A model generated the notes under the pieces. That model saw only the letters and a list, made by a program, of their open reading frames with translations, was not told the origin of the DNA and ran no database searches. A stretch of 64,000 nucleotides of DNA from positions 1,019,001-1,083,000 of the forward strand of contig NZ_CP030126.1 of the NCBI RefSeq assembly GCF_003568845.1. Reading direction: 5' to 3'. Of the stretch, positions 16,453 to 25,410 are shown in pieces (within the stretch, counting starts at the first letter, position 1; each line of letters begins with the position of its first letter). The DNA is from Indioceanicola profundi. Lineage in GTDB: Bacteria > Pseudomonadota > Alphaproteobacteria > Azospirillales > Azospirillaceae. Made by a program: the position numbers and the translations under genes.

Positions 16453-17578
16453 ATGCGGGCCGAGACACAAGCGGTCGTCGAGGCTGTACAACAGTCCTTG
16501 GCGCTGCTGAGGAGGCATCTTTGACTGGGAAAAATCCCTCTACCGCCTCGATGAACTGAACGCGCTGTCCGAGGACCCGAATCTCTGGAACGATTCGGAG
16601 CGGGCCCAGAAGATCATGCGTGAACGCAACCAGCTCGACAGCGCCATCAATGGATACAGGGCGCTGGAACAGGAGCTGAAGGACAATGTCGAACTGATCG
16701 AATTGGCCGAGGCCGATGGCGATCAGGAGATGATTGCGGAAGCTGAGAAGGCTCTGGTCGCGGTCCGGGAGCGTGCGGCCAAGCAGGAGCTGGAAAGCCT
16801 CCTGTCCGGCGAAGCGGATGCCAATGACTGCTTCGTGGAGGTGAACTCCGGCGCCGGCGGCACCGAGTCCCAGGACTGGGCGCTGATGCTGCTGCGCATG
16901 TACACACGTTGGGCGGAGCAGCACGGCTACAAGGTCGAGCTTCTGGACGAGACGCCGGGCGAAGAGGCCGGCATCAAGTCCGCCACCATCCAGGTGAAGG
17001 GGCACAACGCCTTCGGCTGGCTGAAGACGGAATCGGGCGTGCACCGGCTGGTGCGCATCAGCCCGTTCGACAGCCAGGCGCGGCGGCACACCTCCTTCTC
17101 CTCCGTCTCGGTCACGCCGGTGATCGATGACAAGATCGTGGTGGATATCCAGGAAAAGGATGTGCGCACGGACACCTACCGCGCTTCCGGCGCGGGCGGT
17201 CAGCACATCAACAAGACGGACTCGGCCGTGCGCCTGACGCACATTCCGACCGGCATCGTCGTCGCCTGCCAGCAGGAGCGGTCCCAGCACAAGAACCGGG
17301 CCAAGGCCTGGGACATGCTGCGCGCCCGCATCTATGAGATGGAGCTGCGCAAGCGCGAGGAAGAGGCGGAGAAGCTGGAAGCCCAGAAGACCGACATCGG
17401 TTGGGGCCACCAGCTCCGCTCCTACGTGCTGCAGCCCTATCAGATGGTAAAGGACCTCCGCACCGGCGTGGAGACATCCGACAGCCAGGGCGTGCTGGAC
17501 GGCGACATCGACCGTTTCCTGGAAGCAGCCCTCGCCAGCCGCATCAAGGGCAGCGCGGACGGGGAGGCGGCGGCCTGA
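16453..17578 (+). CDS. prfB: Peptide chain release factor 2, with programmed +1 frameshift
   Basis: Recognises UGA and UAA stop codons and releases the finished chain. The gene begins at the ATG at 16453 and reads 23 codons to an in-frame TGA at 16522. A +1 shift at CTT-TGA-C continues in the frame that ends at 17578, giving 374 aa. The protein after the shift starts [15 protein letters not shown], the usual RF2 N-terminus, and there is no good start in the second frame. RF2-specific SPF is in [12 protein letters not shown], and the hydrolysis motif GGQ is at 248-250. The signals for the shift are listed separately. Confidence 0.97.
16510..16525 (+). other. Programmed +1 frameshift site of prfB
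   Basis: AGGAGG (16510-16515) lies three bases before CTT TGA C (16519-16525), the same layout as the E. coli prfB site. The internal Shine-Dalgarno-like sequence and slow decoding of UGA when RF2 is scarce drive the shift, so RF2 controls its own synthesis. Confidence 0.97.
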
Positions 17579-17614
17579 GGGCTGCCTTCCGATCTGAGAG
17601 AGAAGCACCAAGCA

Positions 17615-17640
17615 AAAGGGGACGCCTCGGCGTCCCCTTT
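17615..17640. terminator. Bidirectional terminator between prfB and the DUF885 gene
   Basis: AAAGGGGACG pairs with CGTCCCCTTT around a six-base loop, with A and T residues at the outer ends. It serves the two convergent genes. Confidence 0.75.
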
Positions 17641-17653
17641 CGTCTGTCCGGCC

Positions 17654-19519
17654 TTACCCCGCCTGCCGCATCTTCGCGATCCAGCCGTCCACCAGCTCCT
17701 CAAGGATGGGCAGCGGCACGGCGCCGTTGGAAAGTACGGTGTCGTGGAAGCCGCGGATATCGAAGCGGGGGCCGAGTTCCGCCTCGGCCTTGGCGCGCAG
17801 CCGCTGGATTTCCAGCATGCCGACCTTGTAGGACAGCGCCTGGGCCGGCCAGTTCATGTAACGCTCCACCTCCCGCGTGTTGTCCACCACGGAGTTGGGC
17901 GTGTTCTCGTTCATGTAGTCGATGGCCTGTTCGCGGGTCCATTTCTTGGCGTGCAGCCCGGTGTCCACCACCAGCCGCACCGCGCGGAACAACTCCGCCC
18001 CCAGCCGGCCGGCATCGGAATAGGGATCGGTGAAGAAGCCCATCTGCTTGGCCAGATTCTCGGCATACAGCGCCCAGCCCTCGCCATAGGCGGAGGTGAA
18101 CCAGACCTTCCGGAACTCGGGCACGCCGGTCAGCTCCTGGGCGATGGCGAGCTGCATGTGATGGCCCGGAATGCCCTCATGATAGGCCAGAGTCTCCAGG
18201 TCCCATTTCGGCAGGCCCTTCATGTCCGCCATATTGGCGTAGAAGATCGCCGGCCGGGTGCCGTCCAGGGACGGCGACTCGTAGAAGGCGCCGGGGGCGG
18301 AGTTCTCACGGAACTTCTCCACCGGCCGAACCTCGATTGGGGCCTTCGGCTTCACGCCGAAATATTCGTCCAGCTTGCCGGACATGGTCTCGATGACCTT
18401 GGTGGCCTGGGCGAGATAGGCCTGCCGGCCTTCCTCCGTATCGGGGTAATAGAAGGACGGGTCCGTCTTCAGATGGTCGAAAAAGGCCTTCAGGTCGCCC
18501 TTGAAGCCCACCTGCCGCATGATGCCGCGCATTTCCTCCTGGATGCGGGCGACCTCGCGCAGGCCGAGATCATGAATCTTGTCCGCATCGAGGTGGTCGA
18601 CGGTGGTGTAGTGGCGGATGGCGTCGCGGTAGATTTCGGCGCCTTTTGGAACGGCCCAGATGCCGTGGTTTCCGGTAACGCCGCGCCCGATGGCCTCCAT
18701 CGCGTCGGCATAGGCGGTGTAGGCCGGCTTCACCTCTTTCAGGAGTGCGGCGCGGGCCGAGTCCAGAAGGCGCTTCTTCTCCGCCTCGTCAGCATCAAGC
18801 GCCGCGACCTTGCCCTTGAAGTCGGCCCAGAGCAGGCTGTCCGCGTCGGTGTCGTCAAAGGGGGCTCCCCTGACGACGGCGCGGGAACTCTCGGCAATAG
18901 GCGGGAAGTTGAAGGCCGGCGGAACCACTCCGGATTTCACCCGGCGCTGCATCGCCGCTTCCGCTTCGCGCAGCACCTGCGGCATGCCCTTCAGGCGGGA
19001 GATGTAGTCTTCCGCATCCTTGATACTGTTCACCGCATGCACGCTCGCCAGCAGCGTCGGCATGTTGGTATGCGGCCCGTCCAACCGGGTGAAGGGATAG
19101 GTGTCGTAGAGGTGCGAGGCCGCGCGCAGCCCATCCTCCGCCACATACTCGAACATGCGGTAATTCATCAGACCGGCGTCGGACAAGGCGTTCCGGTCGA
19201 TTTCGCGCCGCATGCGCTCCAGATCCTTGCGGGTCAGCTCCGCCGATTCCTCCGCGAATGCATCGGAGGCGGGAACCCATCTGCTGTGATCGCCGGCGAG
19301 GCCAAGCTGGGTCCGCAACGTCGGGAAACGGTCCAGATTCCGCTGCCATACCTCGTCCAGGAACGCAGACAGCTTGGCATCCTCGGCCGTTGCCTGTTCC
19401 GCCGCCACGGCGGACGTCGCCAGGAACGGGGCGGCGAAGGTCATGGCCGTACCGGACAACAGCGCGCCGACCGCCAGGGACAGGACTGCATGGCGGGAGC
19501 GGCGGGGAAGACGGATCAT
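17654..19519 (-). CDS. DUF885-family secreted metallopeptidase-like protein
   Basis: A 621-aa protein from the ATG at 19519; an ATG 21 bases upstream is also possible. A signal peptide ends near TSAVAAEQ, so the protein is exported. The DUF885 zinc-type motif [10 protein letters not shown] is present and is followed by a Glu-containing segment [15 protein letters not shown], the pattern expected of a gluzincin-like peptidase. The length is normal for the family. The substrate is unknown. It is the last gene of a minus-strand run with the DUF455 gene and a small membrane protein. Confidence 0.85.
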   Translation of the reverse strand: MIRLPRRSRHAVLSLAVGALLSGTAMTFAAPFLATSAVAAEQATAEDAKLSAFLDEVWQRNLDRFPTLRTQLGLAGDHSRWVPASDAFAEESAELTRKDLERMRREIDRNALSDAGLMNYRMFEYVAEDGLRAASHLYDTYPFTRLDGPHTNMPTLLASVHAVNSIKDAEDYISRLKGMPQVLREAEAAMQRRVKSGVVPPAFNFPPIAESSRAVVRGAPFDDTDADSLLWADFKGKVAALDADEAEKKRLLDSARAALLKEVKPAYTAYADAMEAIGRGVTGNHGIWAVPKGAEIYRDAIRHYTTVDHLDADKIHDLGLREVARIQEEMRGIMRQVGFKGDLKAFFDHLKTDPSFYYPDTEEGRQAYLAQATKVIETMSGKLDEYFGVKPKAPIEVRPVEKFRENSAPGAFYESPSLDGTRPAIFYANMADMKGLPKWDLETLAYHEGIPGHHMQLAIAQELTGVPEFRKVWFTSAYGEGWALYAENLAKQMGFFTDPYSDAGRLGAELFRAVRLVVDTGLHAKKWTREQAIDYMNENTPNSVVDNTREVERYMNWPAQALSYKVGMLEIQRLRAKAEAELGPRFDIRGFHDTVLSNGAVPLPILEELVDGWIAKMRQAG

Positions 19520-19623
19520 GGGCGGAGTCCTGGCTGACATATCGGAAGAGCCGCACTTTGGGCCAATGCGCATGCCGGGTCCAGAACCACTTGCCCGCGG
19601 GCGGGCAGCGCCAGACCGGGCGG

Positions 19624-20448
19624 TCAGCCCACGCCCAGAGGTTCGTACCAGTCGCGGGGAAAGTCAGCCCGGTCGCGGCTCGGATGGTTGAAGGGGCGCT
19701 TCAGGTCGCCCTTGAACCAAGTACGCACCAGCTCTTGCCAGAATTCCTGCGGATCGCGACCAAGGGCCTGGGCACAGGCGCCGAACCAACGGCGGCCGGA
19801 CGCCACATGTCCGATCTCATCGTCATGGATGATCTGAAGCACCTCCGCGCTGGCGTCGTCTCCGGCCTTGCGCAGGCTGTCCACCATCATGGGCGTCACG
19901 TCCAGGCCGCGGGCCTCCAGTACCATTGGGACGACTGCAAGCCGGGCGGGCAGATCGCCCGCGGTCATCTCGCTGGCCTGCCACAGCCCGTCATGGGCAG
20001 GCAGGTCGCCATAGACGGCCCCCAGCACGGCCAGTCGCTCCACCAGCAGCCCGTGATGCTTCGCCTCGTCATCGGCCACCGTGACCCAGTCATCATAGAA
20101 GGGGCGCGGCAGGGGCATTCCATCCGGCAGGGTGCGGAAGCGCGCCGCGATATCCCAGGCCAGATCGATGGCATTCAGCTCGATATGGGCAAGGGCGTGC
20201 AGCAGGGCGACGCGGCCGGCTGTGCTCTGCGCCTTGCGGCGCTTCGGCATGTCGCGGGGAAGGCGCAGCTCCGGCTTCTCCGGCCTTGCCGGCCGCGCCG
20301 GGGGATGGGCGTCGCCCAGCTCCGCTATCCGCCCATCGCGCCAGGCTGCGGCAAAGATCCTGCTCAGCCGCACTTTTTCCGCGGGGCTGGAGGTCGTCAG
20401 CACGGCGACGGCGGCATCGGACAGGGTATTGGGAAGCTGGTCGGTCAT
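19624..20448 (-). CDS. DUF455-family ferritin-like protein
   Basis: A 274-aa protein of the DUF455 family, which has a ferritin-like four-helix fold. Candidate di-metal ligands are seen in HALAHIELNAIDLAWD, ADDEAKHH and IIHDDEIGHVASG, with His/Glu residues at the spacing seen in di-iron proteins. The ATG at 20448 is chosen; a TTG-started extension of 15 residues is open but lacks support. The function is unknown; relatives have been linked to hydroxylase-like chemistry, but nothing here decides that. Confidence 0.85.
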   Translation of the reverse strand: MTDQLPNTLSDAAVAVLTTSSPAEKVRLSRIFAAAWRDGRIAELGDAHPPARPARPEKPELRLPRDMPKRRKAQSTAGRVALLHALAHIELNAIDLAWDIAARFRTLPDGMPLPRPFYDDWVTVADDEAKHHGLLVERLAVLGAVYGDLPAHDGLWQASEMTAGDLPARLAVVPMVLEARGLDVTPMMVDSLRKAGDDASAEVLQIIHDDEIGHVASGRRWFGACAQALGRDPQEFWQELVRTWFKGDLKRPFNHPSRDRADFPRDWYEPLGVG

Positions 20449-20511
20449 GGCCGGCAGGAAAGGGCCGGACGGCGGCGGAGTCAATCGCCGCAAAGCCGCA
20501 GCGGCGCGGGG

Positions 20512-20718
20512 TCAGCGCGCTGCGTGGTCCTTCTGGACATACCATTCGGCCGGCATCTTGGGCGTATAGTAGATGCCGGACTCCATCCGCTCCCGCTCGC
20601 GCTGATTCTCGATCAGGCCCAGGACGGGGAGGGACCAGGACATGCCCAGCAGCAGGGTCCAGAGTCCAACCGTGAACAGGCGGTCCTTGATGGTGGGGGA
20701 TGCGGTCGGCTGGTCCAT
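20512..20718 (-). CDS. Small single-pass membrane protein, unknown
   Basis: A 68-aa protein from the ATG at 20718. One hydrophobic helix (about residues 14-32, LFTVGLWTLLLGMSWSLPVL) is followed by a charged, soluble C-terminal part with ENQRERERME. The frame is open upstream but without features of a real protein. It precedes the DUF455 gene in the same direction, 63 bp away. I do not recognise the family. Confidence 0.6.
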   Translation of the reverse strand: MDQPTASPTIKDRLFTVGLWTLLLGMSWSLPVLGLIENQRERERMESGIYYTPKMPAEWYVQKDHAAR

Positions 20719-20774
20719 GGCTTCAACCCGGTCAGGTGATGCGCGGAACCTAGGTCCGAGTTGTTGCCAAAGGA

Positions 20775-20795
20775 TTTCCGGCCTGTGTCCGGAAA
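20775..20795 (-). terminator. Weak hairpin downstream of cysQ
   Basis: TTTCCGG and CCGGAAA are inverted around a 7-base loop, between cysQ and the small membrane protein gene. The T tract is poor. Confidence 0.3.
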
Positions 20796-20863
20796 GGATC
20801 ATTTCGCGGGCAAAACATGACGCGGCCGTCACAATTCTGGGCCGCGCTACCCCTTCATCGTTA

Positions 20864-21643
20864 TTACGCCCCACGGGCCAGGAAATTCCCGTTAAGGAAG
20901 CCGGACTTGCCGTAGGTGAACGGGCTCCCGTCCAGCTTCACCACCCGGCCGCCTGCGGCATCCAGCACTGCATGGCCGGCGGCCGTATCCCATTCCATGG
21001 TTGGGCCGAGGCGGGGATAGAGGTCGGCAAGTCCTTGGGCGATGCGGCAGAATTTCAGGGAGCTCCCGGCGACCACGCGCTCCGCCACCGGCCAGTCCTT
21101 GAGGAAACCCTCCAGCTTCTCCGTGTCCGCATGGGAGCGGCTGACCATGACGGTCAGTCCGGCATCGGGGGCGCGGCGCGCCTGGATGCTCTCCGCCGGG
21201 CCGGAGCCCAACTGGCGGGCGGCGGTACCGGGGCCGCAGCCGGTGAACATCTCACCCGTCACCGGCAGATAGACGACGCCGGCCAGCGGGCCGTCGCGCG
21301 TGACCAGCGCGATGTTCACCGTGAACTCGCCATTCCGCTTCAGGAACTCCTTCGTGCCGTCCAGCGGGTCGACCAGCCAGAACGGGCCGGTGGAGAGGTC
21401 GGGGATTTCTCCGCGGGAGAAAGCCTCCTCCGCAATGACGGGAATATCGGGAGCCAGGGCGCGCAGCGCGGGAGTGATCACGGCTTCCGCAGCGGTGTCG
21501 GCGGCGGTCACCGGGCTGCCATCCGCCTTCCGGCTCGGGTCAACCCCGGCTTCGTAGTGGTGCAGAATGGCGGCGCCGGCGGCACGGGCGGCTTCCGCCA
21601 TGCCGGGCAGAAGGGCGGCGGGATCGGAATATGCGGCTGTCAC
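20864..21643 (-). CDS. cysQ: 3'(2'),5'-bisphosphate nucleotidase
   Basis: Removes the 3'-phosphate of adenosine 3',5'-bisphosphate, the by-product of sulfate assimilation. The GTG at 21643, with GGGAG upstream, gives 259 aa; the frame is open far upstream but reads as noise. Metal-binding motifs of the inositol monophosphatase superfamily are visible: the Glu segment VIAEEAFS, the signature DPLDGTKEF, and EWDTAAGHAVL near the C-terminus. It complements cysE, because both act in cysteine/sulfur metabolism, although they are not adjacent. Confidence 0.93.
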   Translation of the reverse strand: MTAAYSDPAALLPGMAEAARAAGAAILHHYEAGVDPSRKADGSPVTAADTAAEAVITPALRALAPDIPVIAEEAFSRGEIPDLSTGPFWLVDPLDGTKEFLKRNGEFTVNIALVTRDGPLAGVVYLPVTGEMFTGCGPGTAARQLGSGPAESIQARRAPDAGLTVMVSRSHADTEKLEGFLKDWPVAERVVAGSSLKFCRIAQGLADLYPRLGPTMEWDTAAGHAVLDAAGGRVVKLDGSPFTYGKSGFLNGNFLARGA

Positions 21644-21803
21644 AGTGCGTTTCACTCCCCAAGGGGCGGCTTGCGGGCCGCCGGGATCATAGGAGCCGGA
21701 ATGATGAGCGCAACAGCCAGACGCGCGCGGCGGTCCTGTTTTCCCGGCAGGCCGGCTGCTGCTATCCTGGTCCGACGGATTCCAAGAAGCAGGCGGCGGC
21801 ATC

Positions 21804-22526
21804 ATGTGCGGACGATTCGTCCTGGCGTCCCCGGTAGCGGAAATCGGCCGCGTGTTCGGCGTTGCCGAACGGCCGAACCTGGAGGCGCGCTGGAATGTAG
21901 CCCCTACGCAGACCATCGCGACGATACGGGCCCGCTCCGCCGGTGAGGATGGCGAGGCTGCGGAGGGTGGGCGACAACTGGTGCCGATGCGCTGGGGACT
22001 TGTGCCCTTCTGGGCGAAGGATGCCGGGATCGGCTCCAAGATGATCAATGCCCGCGCGGATACGCTTGCTGAGAAGCCCGCTTTCCGGGAAGCGTTCCGG
22101 CGTCGCCGCGTACTGATCCCGGCGGACGGCTTCTATGAATGGCAGGCGGTGGGCGGCAAGAAGCAGCCCTATTACATCCGTCCGCGCAACGGCGGCATGC
22201 TGGCCTTTGCCGGGCTGTGGGAAAGCTGGCGCGGGCCGAAAGGGGAGCCGCCCTTGCCGGAGCCCCTGCTGACCGCCACCATTGTGACCACCGATACGAA
22301 CCGCGCCTTGTCGTTCCTGCATGATCGCATGCCGGTGATCCTTGATGCAGGGAACTGGGATGCCTGGCTGGACCCGGCGACCCCGCCGCAACGGCTTCAG
22401 GACCTCCTGCGGCCGGCTGCGGATGATCTGCTGGAAACGGTGCCGGTCTCCACCGCCGTCAATTCCGTTCGGAACGAGGGGGAAGAACTGATCCGCCCCA
22501 TGGAACAGGAACCGCGGCTGCTATGA
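21804..22526 (+). CDS. SRAP-domain protein (YedK/HMCES)
   Basis: Protects abasic sites in single-stranded DNA by forming a DNA-protein cross-link through its second residue. The protein is 240 aa and begins MCGRF, so Cys2 is available after removal of Met1. Other conserved residues are N32 in RWNVAPTQ, E112 in GFYEWQ and H173 in FLHDRMP. The gene overlaps the following thermonuclease gene by 4 bp (ATGA), so the two are translationally coupled. Confidence 0.95.
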   Translation: MCGRFVLASPVAEIGRVFGVAERPNLEARWNVAPTQTIATIRARSAGEDGEAAEGGRQLVPMRWGLVPFWAKDAGIGSKMINARADTLAEKPAFREAFRRRRVLIPADGFYEWQAVGGKKQPYYIRPRNGGMLAFAGLWESWRGPKGEPPLPEPLLTATIVTTDTNRALSFLHDRMPVILDAGNWDAWLDPATPPQRLQDLLRPAADDLLETVPVSTAVNSVRNEGEELIRPMEQEPRLL

Positions 22527-23017
22527 GAATGTGGGTAGCCGCAGCAGTCCTGTGGGGAATATTTGCAGCAGGGGCAGCGGCGCAGGACGTCCTGACCGGT
22601 CCAGCCATCGCGGTCGAAGGCGACCGGCTCACCATCGAAGGGCAGGAGATCCGCCTCTACGGCATTGACGCCCCCGACAGGGGACAGAAGTGCGTCTCGG
22701 GCCGCGGCGTGGAGTATGATTGCTTTGAGATGTCGCGGTTGGCGCTGGAACGTCTGCTCCAGGCCGGTTCGCCGACCTGTACCATGCTGCCGGGCGCCAA
22801 GGATGACGGGCGGCTGGCGCGCTGCACCGTCAATGGGCACGATATTGGCGCTTTCCAGGTCCTTGCCGGCTGGGCGATGTCCTATCGCCGCATTGCGCCG
22901 GACTACGCGAAACAGGAAGCATTGGCGATGTCGCGCCGCCGTGGCCTTTGGACCGGACGCGCGGAAGCCCCTTGGATCTGGCGGGATCGCCAGATCCAAG
23001 GGGGTGCGGGACTTTAA
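22523..23017 (+). CDS. Thermonuclease-family (SNase-like) exported protein
   Basis: A 164-aa protein with a signal peptide to about residue 20 (AGAAAQ) and a staphylococcal-nuclease OB fold. Residues matching the nuclease active site are R44 in IRLYGIDAPD, E64 in GVEYDC and R97 in DGRLARC, so activity is plausible. It is coupled to the SRAP gene by an ATGA overlap. The last 13 codons are formed from a perfect 16-bp palindrome that starts in the conserved PWIWR segment, so the C-terminal QIQGGAGL may be a recent addition. Confidence 0.87.
   Translation: MRMWVAAAVLWGIFAAGAAAQDVLTGPAIAVEGDRLTIEGQEIRLYGIDAPDRGQKCVSGRGVEYDCFEMSRLALERLLQAGSPTCTMLPGAKDDGRLARCTVNGHDIGAFQVLAGWAMSYRRIAPDYAKQEALAMSRRRGLWTGRAEAPWIWRDRQIQGGAGL
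22968..23003. repeat. Perfect 16-bp palindrome at the end of the thermonuclease gene
   Basis: CCCCTTGGATCTGGCG (22968-22983) is inverted exactly at 22988-23003 around GGAT. The palindrome is inside the coding frame. It could be a terminator without a T tract or a dispersed palindromic element. Confidence 0.8.
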
Positions 23018-23028
23018 CCTGATTGCGG

Positions 23029-23289
23029 TCAGGTATGAGTCCGGCGGCCGCCAGCGACCATCCGGTAGATGGCCAGCAGGATGATGGCGCCGACAATGGC
23101 CCCGATCAGTCCGGCTCCTTCGCCGGCCCGGTACCAGCCGACCGCCTGGCCGAGATAGGTAGCGACGAAAGCGCCGGCGATGCCCAGCAGAGTGGTAATG
23201 ATGAATCCGCCCGGATCACGGCCGGGCATCAGCAGCTTTGCTATGATGCCGGCGATGAGGCCGATGATCAGAGTCCAAAGGATTCCCAT
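23029..23289 (-). CDS. GlsB/YeaQ/YmgE-family membrane protein
   Basis: An 86-aa protein of the transglycosylase-associated (GlsB/YeaQ/YmgE) family, linked to general stress responses. Three hydrophobic helices are seen: residues about 3-21, 28-46 and 58-78. The family signature GLIAGIIAKLLMPGRDPGG is present. A GGGAG ribosome binding site is 6 bases before the ATG. It is convergent with the thermonuclease gene. Confidence 0.92.
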   Translation of the reverse strand: MGILWTLIIGLIAGIIAKLLMPGRDPGGFIITTLLGIAGAFVATYLGQAVGWYRAGEGAGLIGAIVGAIILLAIYRMVAGGRRTHT

Positions 23290-23449
23290 GGTTAGCTCCC
23301 CTCAAGGATTGCATTGGATGCCGCAATCAACCGGAGGAGGGGCCGGCAAGTTCCGTCATTCCGCAGTGCGATGGACAGGACGCTAATATAGCGGAACGGG
23401 CCGCATGAACGGCTGTCCAATCTCGCTGAACCATGTGAGGGGCAACGGA

Positions 23450-23524
23450 TGGTGGGCGCGGTAGGGATTGAACCTACGACCCCCGCCGTGTGAAGGCGAT
23501 GCTCTCCCGCTGAGCTACGCGCCC
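23450..23524 (-). tRNA. tRNA-Val, anticodon CAC
   Basis: The minus strand folds as a 75-nt tRNA with encoded CCA. The acceptor stem GGGCGCG pairs with CGCGCCC, the D arm is GCTC/GAGC, the anticodon loop TTCACAC gives CAC, and the T arm is GTAGG/CCTAC with loop TTCAATC. All stems pair. Confidence 0.95.
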
Positions 23525-23691
23525 ATCCGTCGTGGGCGGCGATATAGGCTGCCCGGACGGGGCTTGTCAACGGCCGAATTTCATTTCTGCATAAAAGCTT
23601 CATGAAGCCGCCGGAGGCGAACCGGGGAGATTGCGGAGCGGCGCGGCCTTCCTATCTTTGGAGGAGGACGCCGCCAGCCCCGGGAGTAACC

Positions 23692-24627
23692 ATGACCCAG
23701 TTCCGTGCGCCGCCCGTTCGATCCTCCGTATCCGTTGCGTTCCGCCGCGCTCTCCTTGGAGCTGTCATGTCCGCGGGGGTGCTGATGGCCGGAATGCCGT
23801 GCGTGTCGGCCCAATCGGCGGATCAGTTGCAGGCGGCGGACTGGCAGCTGACCTACCGGGTCTATGTTGGCGGGCTGCATGTGCTGGATGCCACGGGCTT
23901 TCTGGGCCTGGACGGGGACAGTTATCGCGTCGGCCTGCAGGCGGCCACGGACGGTTTTCTGGGGCGGTTGGCGAGCTGGAAGACGGATATCGTCACCACC
24001 GGCACCATTGCCGAGGATGGTGCGCCGCGGCCAGCCCTCTACCGCACTGTCGGCGCTTGGCGGGACGAGCCACGGAACACCACGCTGGATTATGATGCGG
24101 ACGGCACCCCCCGCCTGACCCTTGCGGAGCCGCCGCCGGAAGAGGACCGGGAGCCGGTGCCGGACAAGCTGAAGCCCGGAACCGTCGATCCCATGACGGC
24201 CATGCTCACCGCTGTGCAGGCCGTAGCAGCCGGGCGGGGCTGCGATGCCATGGCGAAGGTCTATGACGGACGCCAGCGCTACGATCTGACCTTCGTGCCG
24301 AAGGGGGCGGAGAAGATCGCGGCCACCGACCTCTCCGTCTTCTCCGGGGAGGCGCAGGTCTGCGGATTCGACTACAAGCAGCTCGCCGGGGCCTGGAAAG
24401 GCGACGACCGCCGCAGCCGCCGCGATGAGGAGGAGCGCCGCCGTCGCGACGACCGGGATGGAAAAGACCTGCTGATGTGGATGGCCTCCGCGGCACCCGG
24501 TGCACCGCCGGTGCCGGTCCGTGCCCAGGGAAGCAGCCCGCTGGGCACGGTCGTGGTCCATCTTGCGGAGATCGAGCGCGTAGGGGCGGGTGCGGACGGG
24601 CCGGCCGCAAAGCCTCCGACGCGCTGA
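23692..24627 (+). CDS. DUF3108 protein, first copy
   Basis: A 311-aa exported protein of the DUF3108 family. The ATG at 23692 starts a signal peptide ending near CVSAQSA. The family core is seen as LTYRVYVGGLHVLDA, GFLGRLASWKTDI and LKPGTVDPMTAMLTA, with a conserved Cys pair (GRGCDAM and AQVCGFD). A very Arg/Glu-rich insertion (RRSRRDEEERRRRDDRD, about 235-251) interrupts the C-terminal part and is absent from the second copy at 48.9-49.7 kb. Function is unknown; relatives are thought to be periplasmic or outer-membrane linked. Confidence 0.85.
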   Translation: MTQFRAPPVRSSVSVAFRRALLGAVMSAGVLMAGMPCVSAQSADQLQAADWQLTYRVYVGGLHVLDATGFLGLDGDSYRVGLQAATDGFLGRLASWKTDIVTTGTIAEDGAPRPALYRTVGAWRDEPRNTTLDYDADGTPRLTLAEPPPEEDREPVPDKLKPGTVDPMTAMLTAVQAVAAGRGCDAMAKVYDGRQRYDLTFVPKGAEKIAATDLSVFSGEAQVCGFDYKQLAGAWKGDDRRSRRDEEERRRRDDRDGKDLLMWMASAAPGAPPVPVRAQGSSPLGTVVVHLAEIERVGAGADGPAAKPPTR

Positions 24628-24633
24628 CCCCTG

Positions 24634-25314
24634 TCAGCCCGCCAGGGACTCCAGGGCGCCCGGCAGGTCGGCGAAGCGGTCGATCACCCTGTCGGCCCCG
24701 AGTTCGGACACCGGCATGCGTGGGTAACCGTAGCTGACCGCGACGATCGGGATGCCGGCGGCACGGGCAGCGGCCACGTCGTTGCCGTTGTCGCCCACCA
24801 TCACGGCCCCGTCCGGCGAAAAACCGAGGCCATGGATCGCGTGCAGCAGCGGTTCAGCTTGCGGCTTGCGCTGGGGCAGGGTATCGCCGCCCACCACGGC
24901 CGTGAACATGTCGGCCAAGCCGAGCCCGTCCAGCAGGTTGCGGCTGATCGATTCCGGCTTGTTGGTGCAGAGAGCAAGCTTGTGCCCGGCGTCGCGCAGC
25001 CGGCCAAGGGTCTCCTTCACGCCGGGATAGATCGTGTCCGGGTCGGCCGGCACGGTGGCGTAGATGGCGATATAGCGCTTGACCGCCTCTGCCAGTTCAT
25101 CGGCCGGCACGGGCCCGCCGGTGGCGGCGAAGCCGCGCTCTACAAGTCGGGAAGAACCGTCGCCGATGAAGGTGCGGACCTGATCGGCCGTGACCGGGGG
25201 CCGGTCGTATTCCTTCAGCAGCGCGTTCAGCGCCTGGGCGATTTCCGGCGCGCTGTCGATCAGCGTGCCGTCGAAGTCGAAGAGGATAGCTGGAAAGCGG
25301 GAAATCAGAGCCAT
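24634..25314 (-). CDS. gph: Phosphoglycolate phosphatase
   Basis: A 226-aa HAD-superfamily phosphatase that removes phosphate from 2-phosphoglycolate. The aspartates of motif I are D13 and D15 in LFDFDGTLIDS. Motif II is in LALCTNKPE, the motif III Lys is in PQRKPQAEP, and motif IV is MVGDNGNDVAAARAAG. The ATG at 25314 is chosen because the HAD N-terminus begins there; the frame runs open upstream as the antisense of glmU. It is divergent from glmU and convergent with the DUF3108 gene. Confidence 0.93.
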   Translation of the reverse strand: MALISRFPAILFDFDGTLIDSAPEIAQALNALLKEYDRPPVTADQVRTFIGDGSSRLVERGFAATGGPVPADELAEAVKRYIAIYATVPADPDTIYPGVKETLGRLRDAGHKLALCTNKPESISRNLLDGLGLADMFTAVVGGDTLPQRKPQAEPLLHAIHGLGFSPDGAVMVGDNGNDVAAARAAGIPIVAVSYGYPRMPVSELGADRVIDRFADLPGALESLAG

Positions 25315-25410
25315 GTTTGACCGCCGTCTCAAAAGTTGTCCTTGGGCCGGACGGGGACCTATGGCACCTAGAACCCCGACATCCCTCCCGGTTCTGACAA
25401 GCGTTCCGCC

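Noticed and set aside
17744-19537. A 597-codon open frame on the plus strand.
   Set aside because: It is antisense to the DUF885 gene, lacks any domain, and has the Gly/Arg/His-rich composition of shadow frames.
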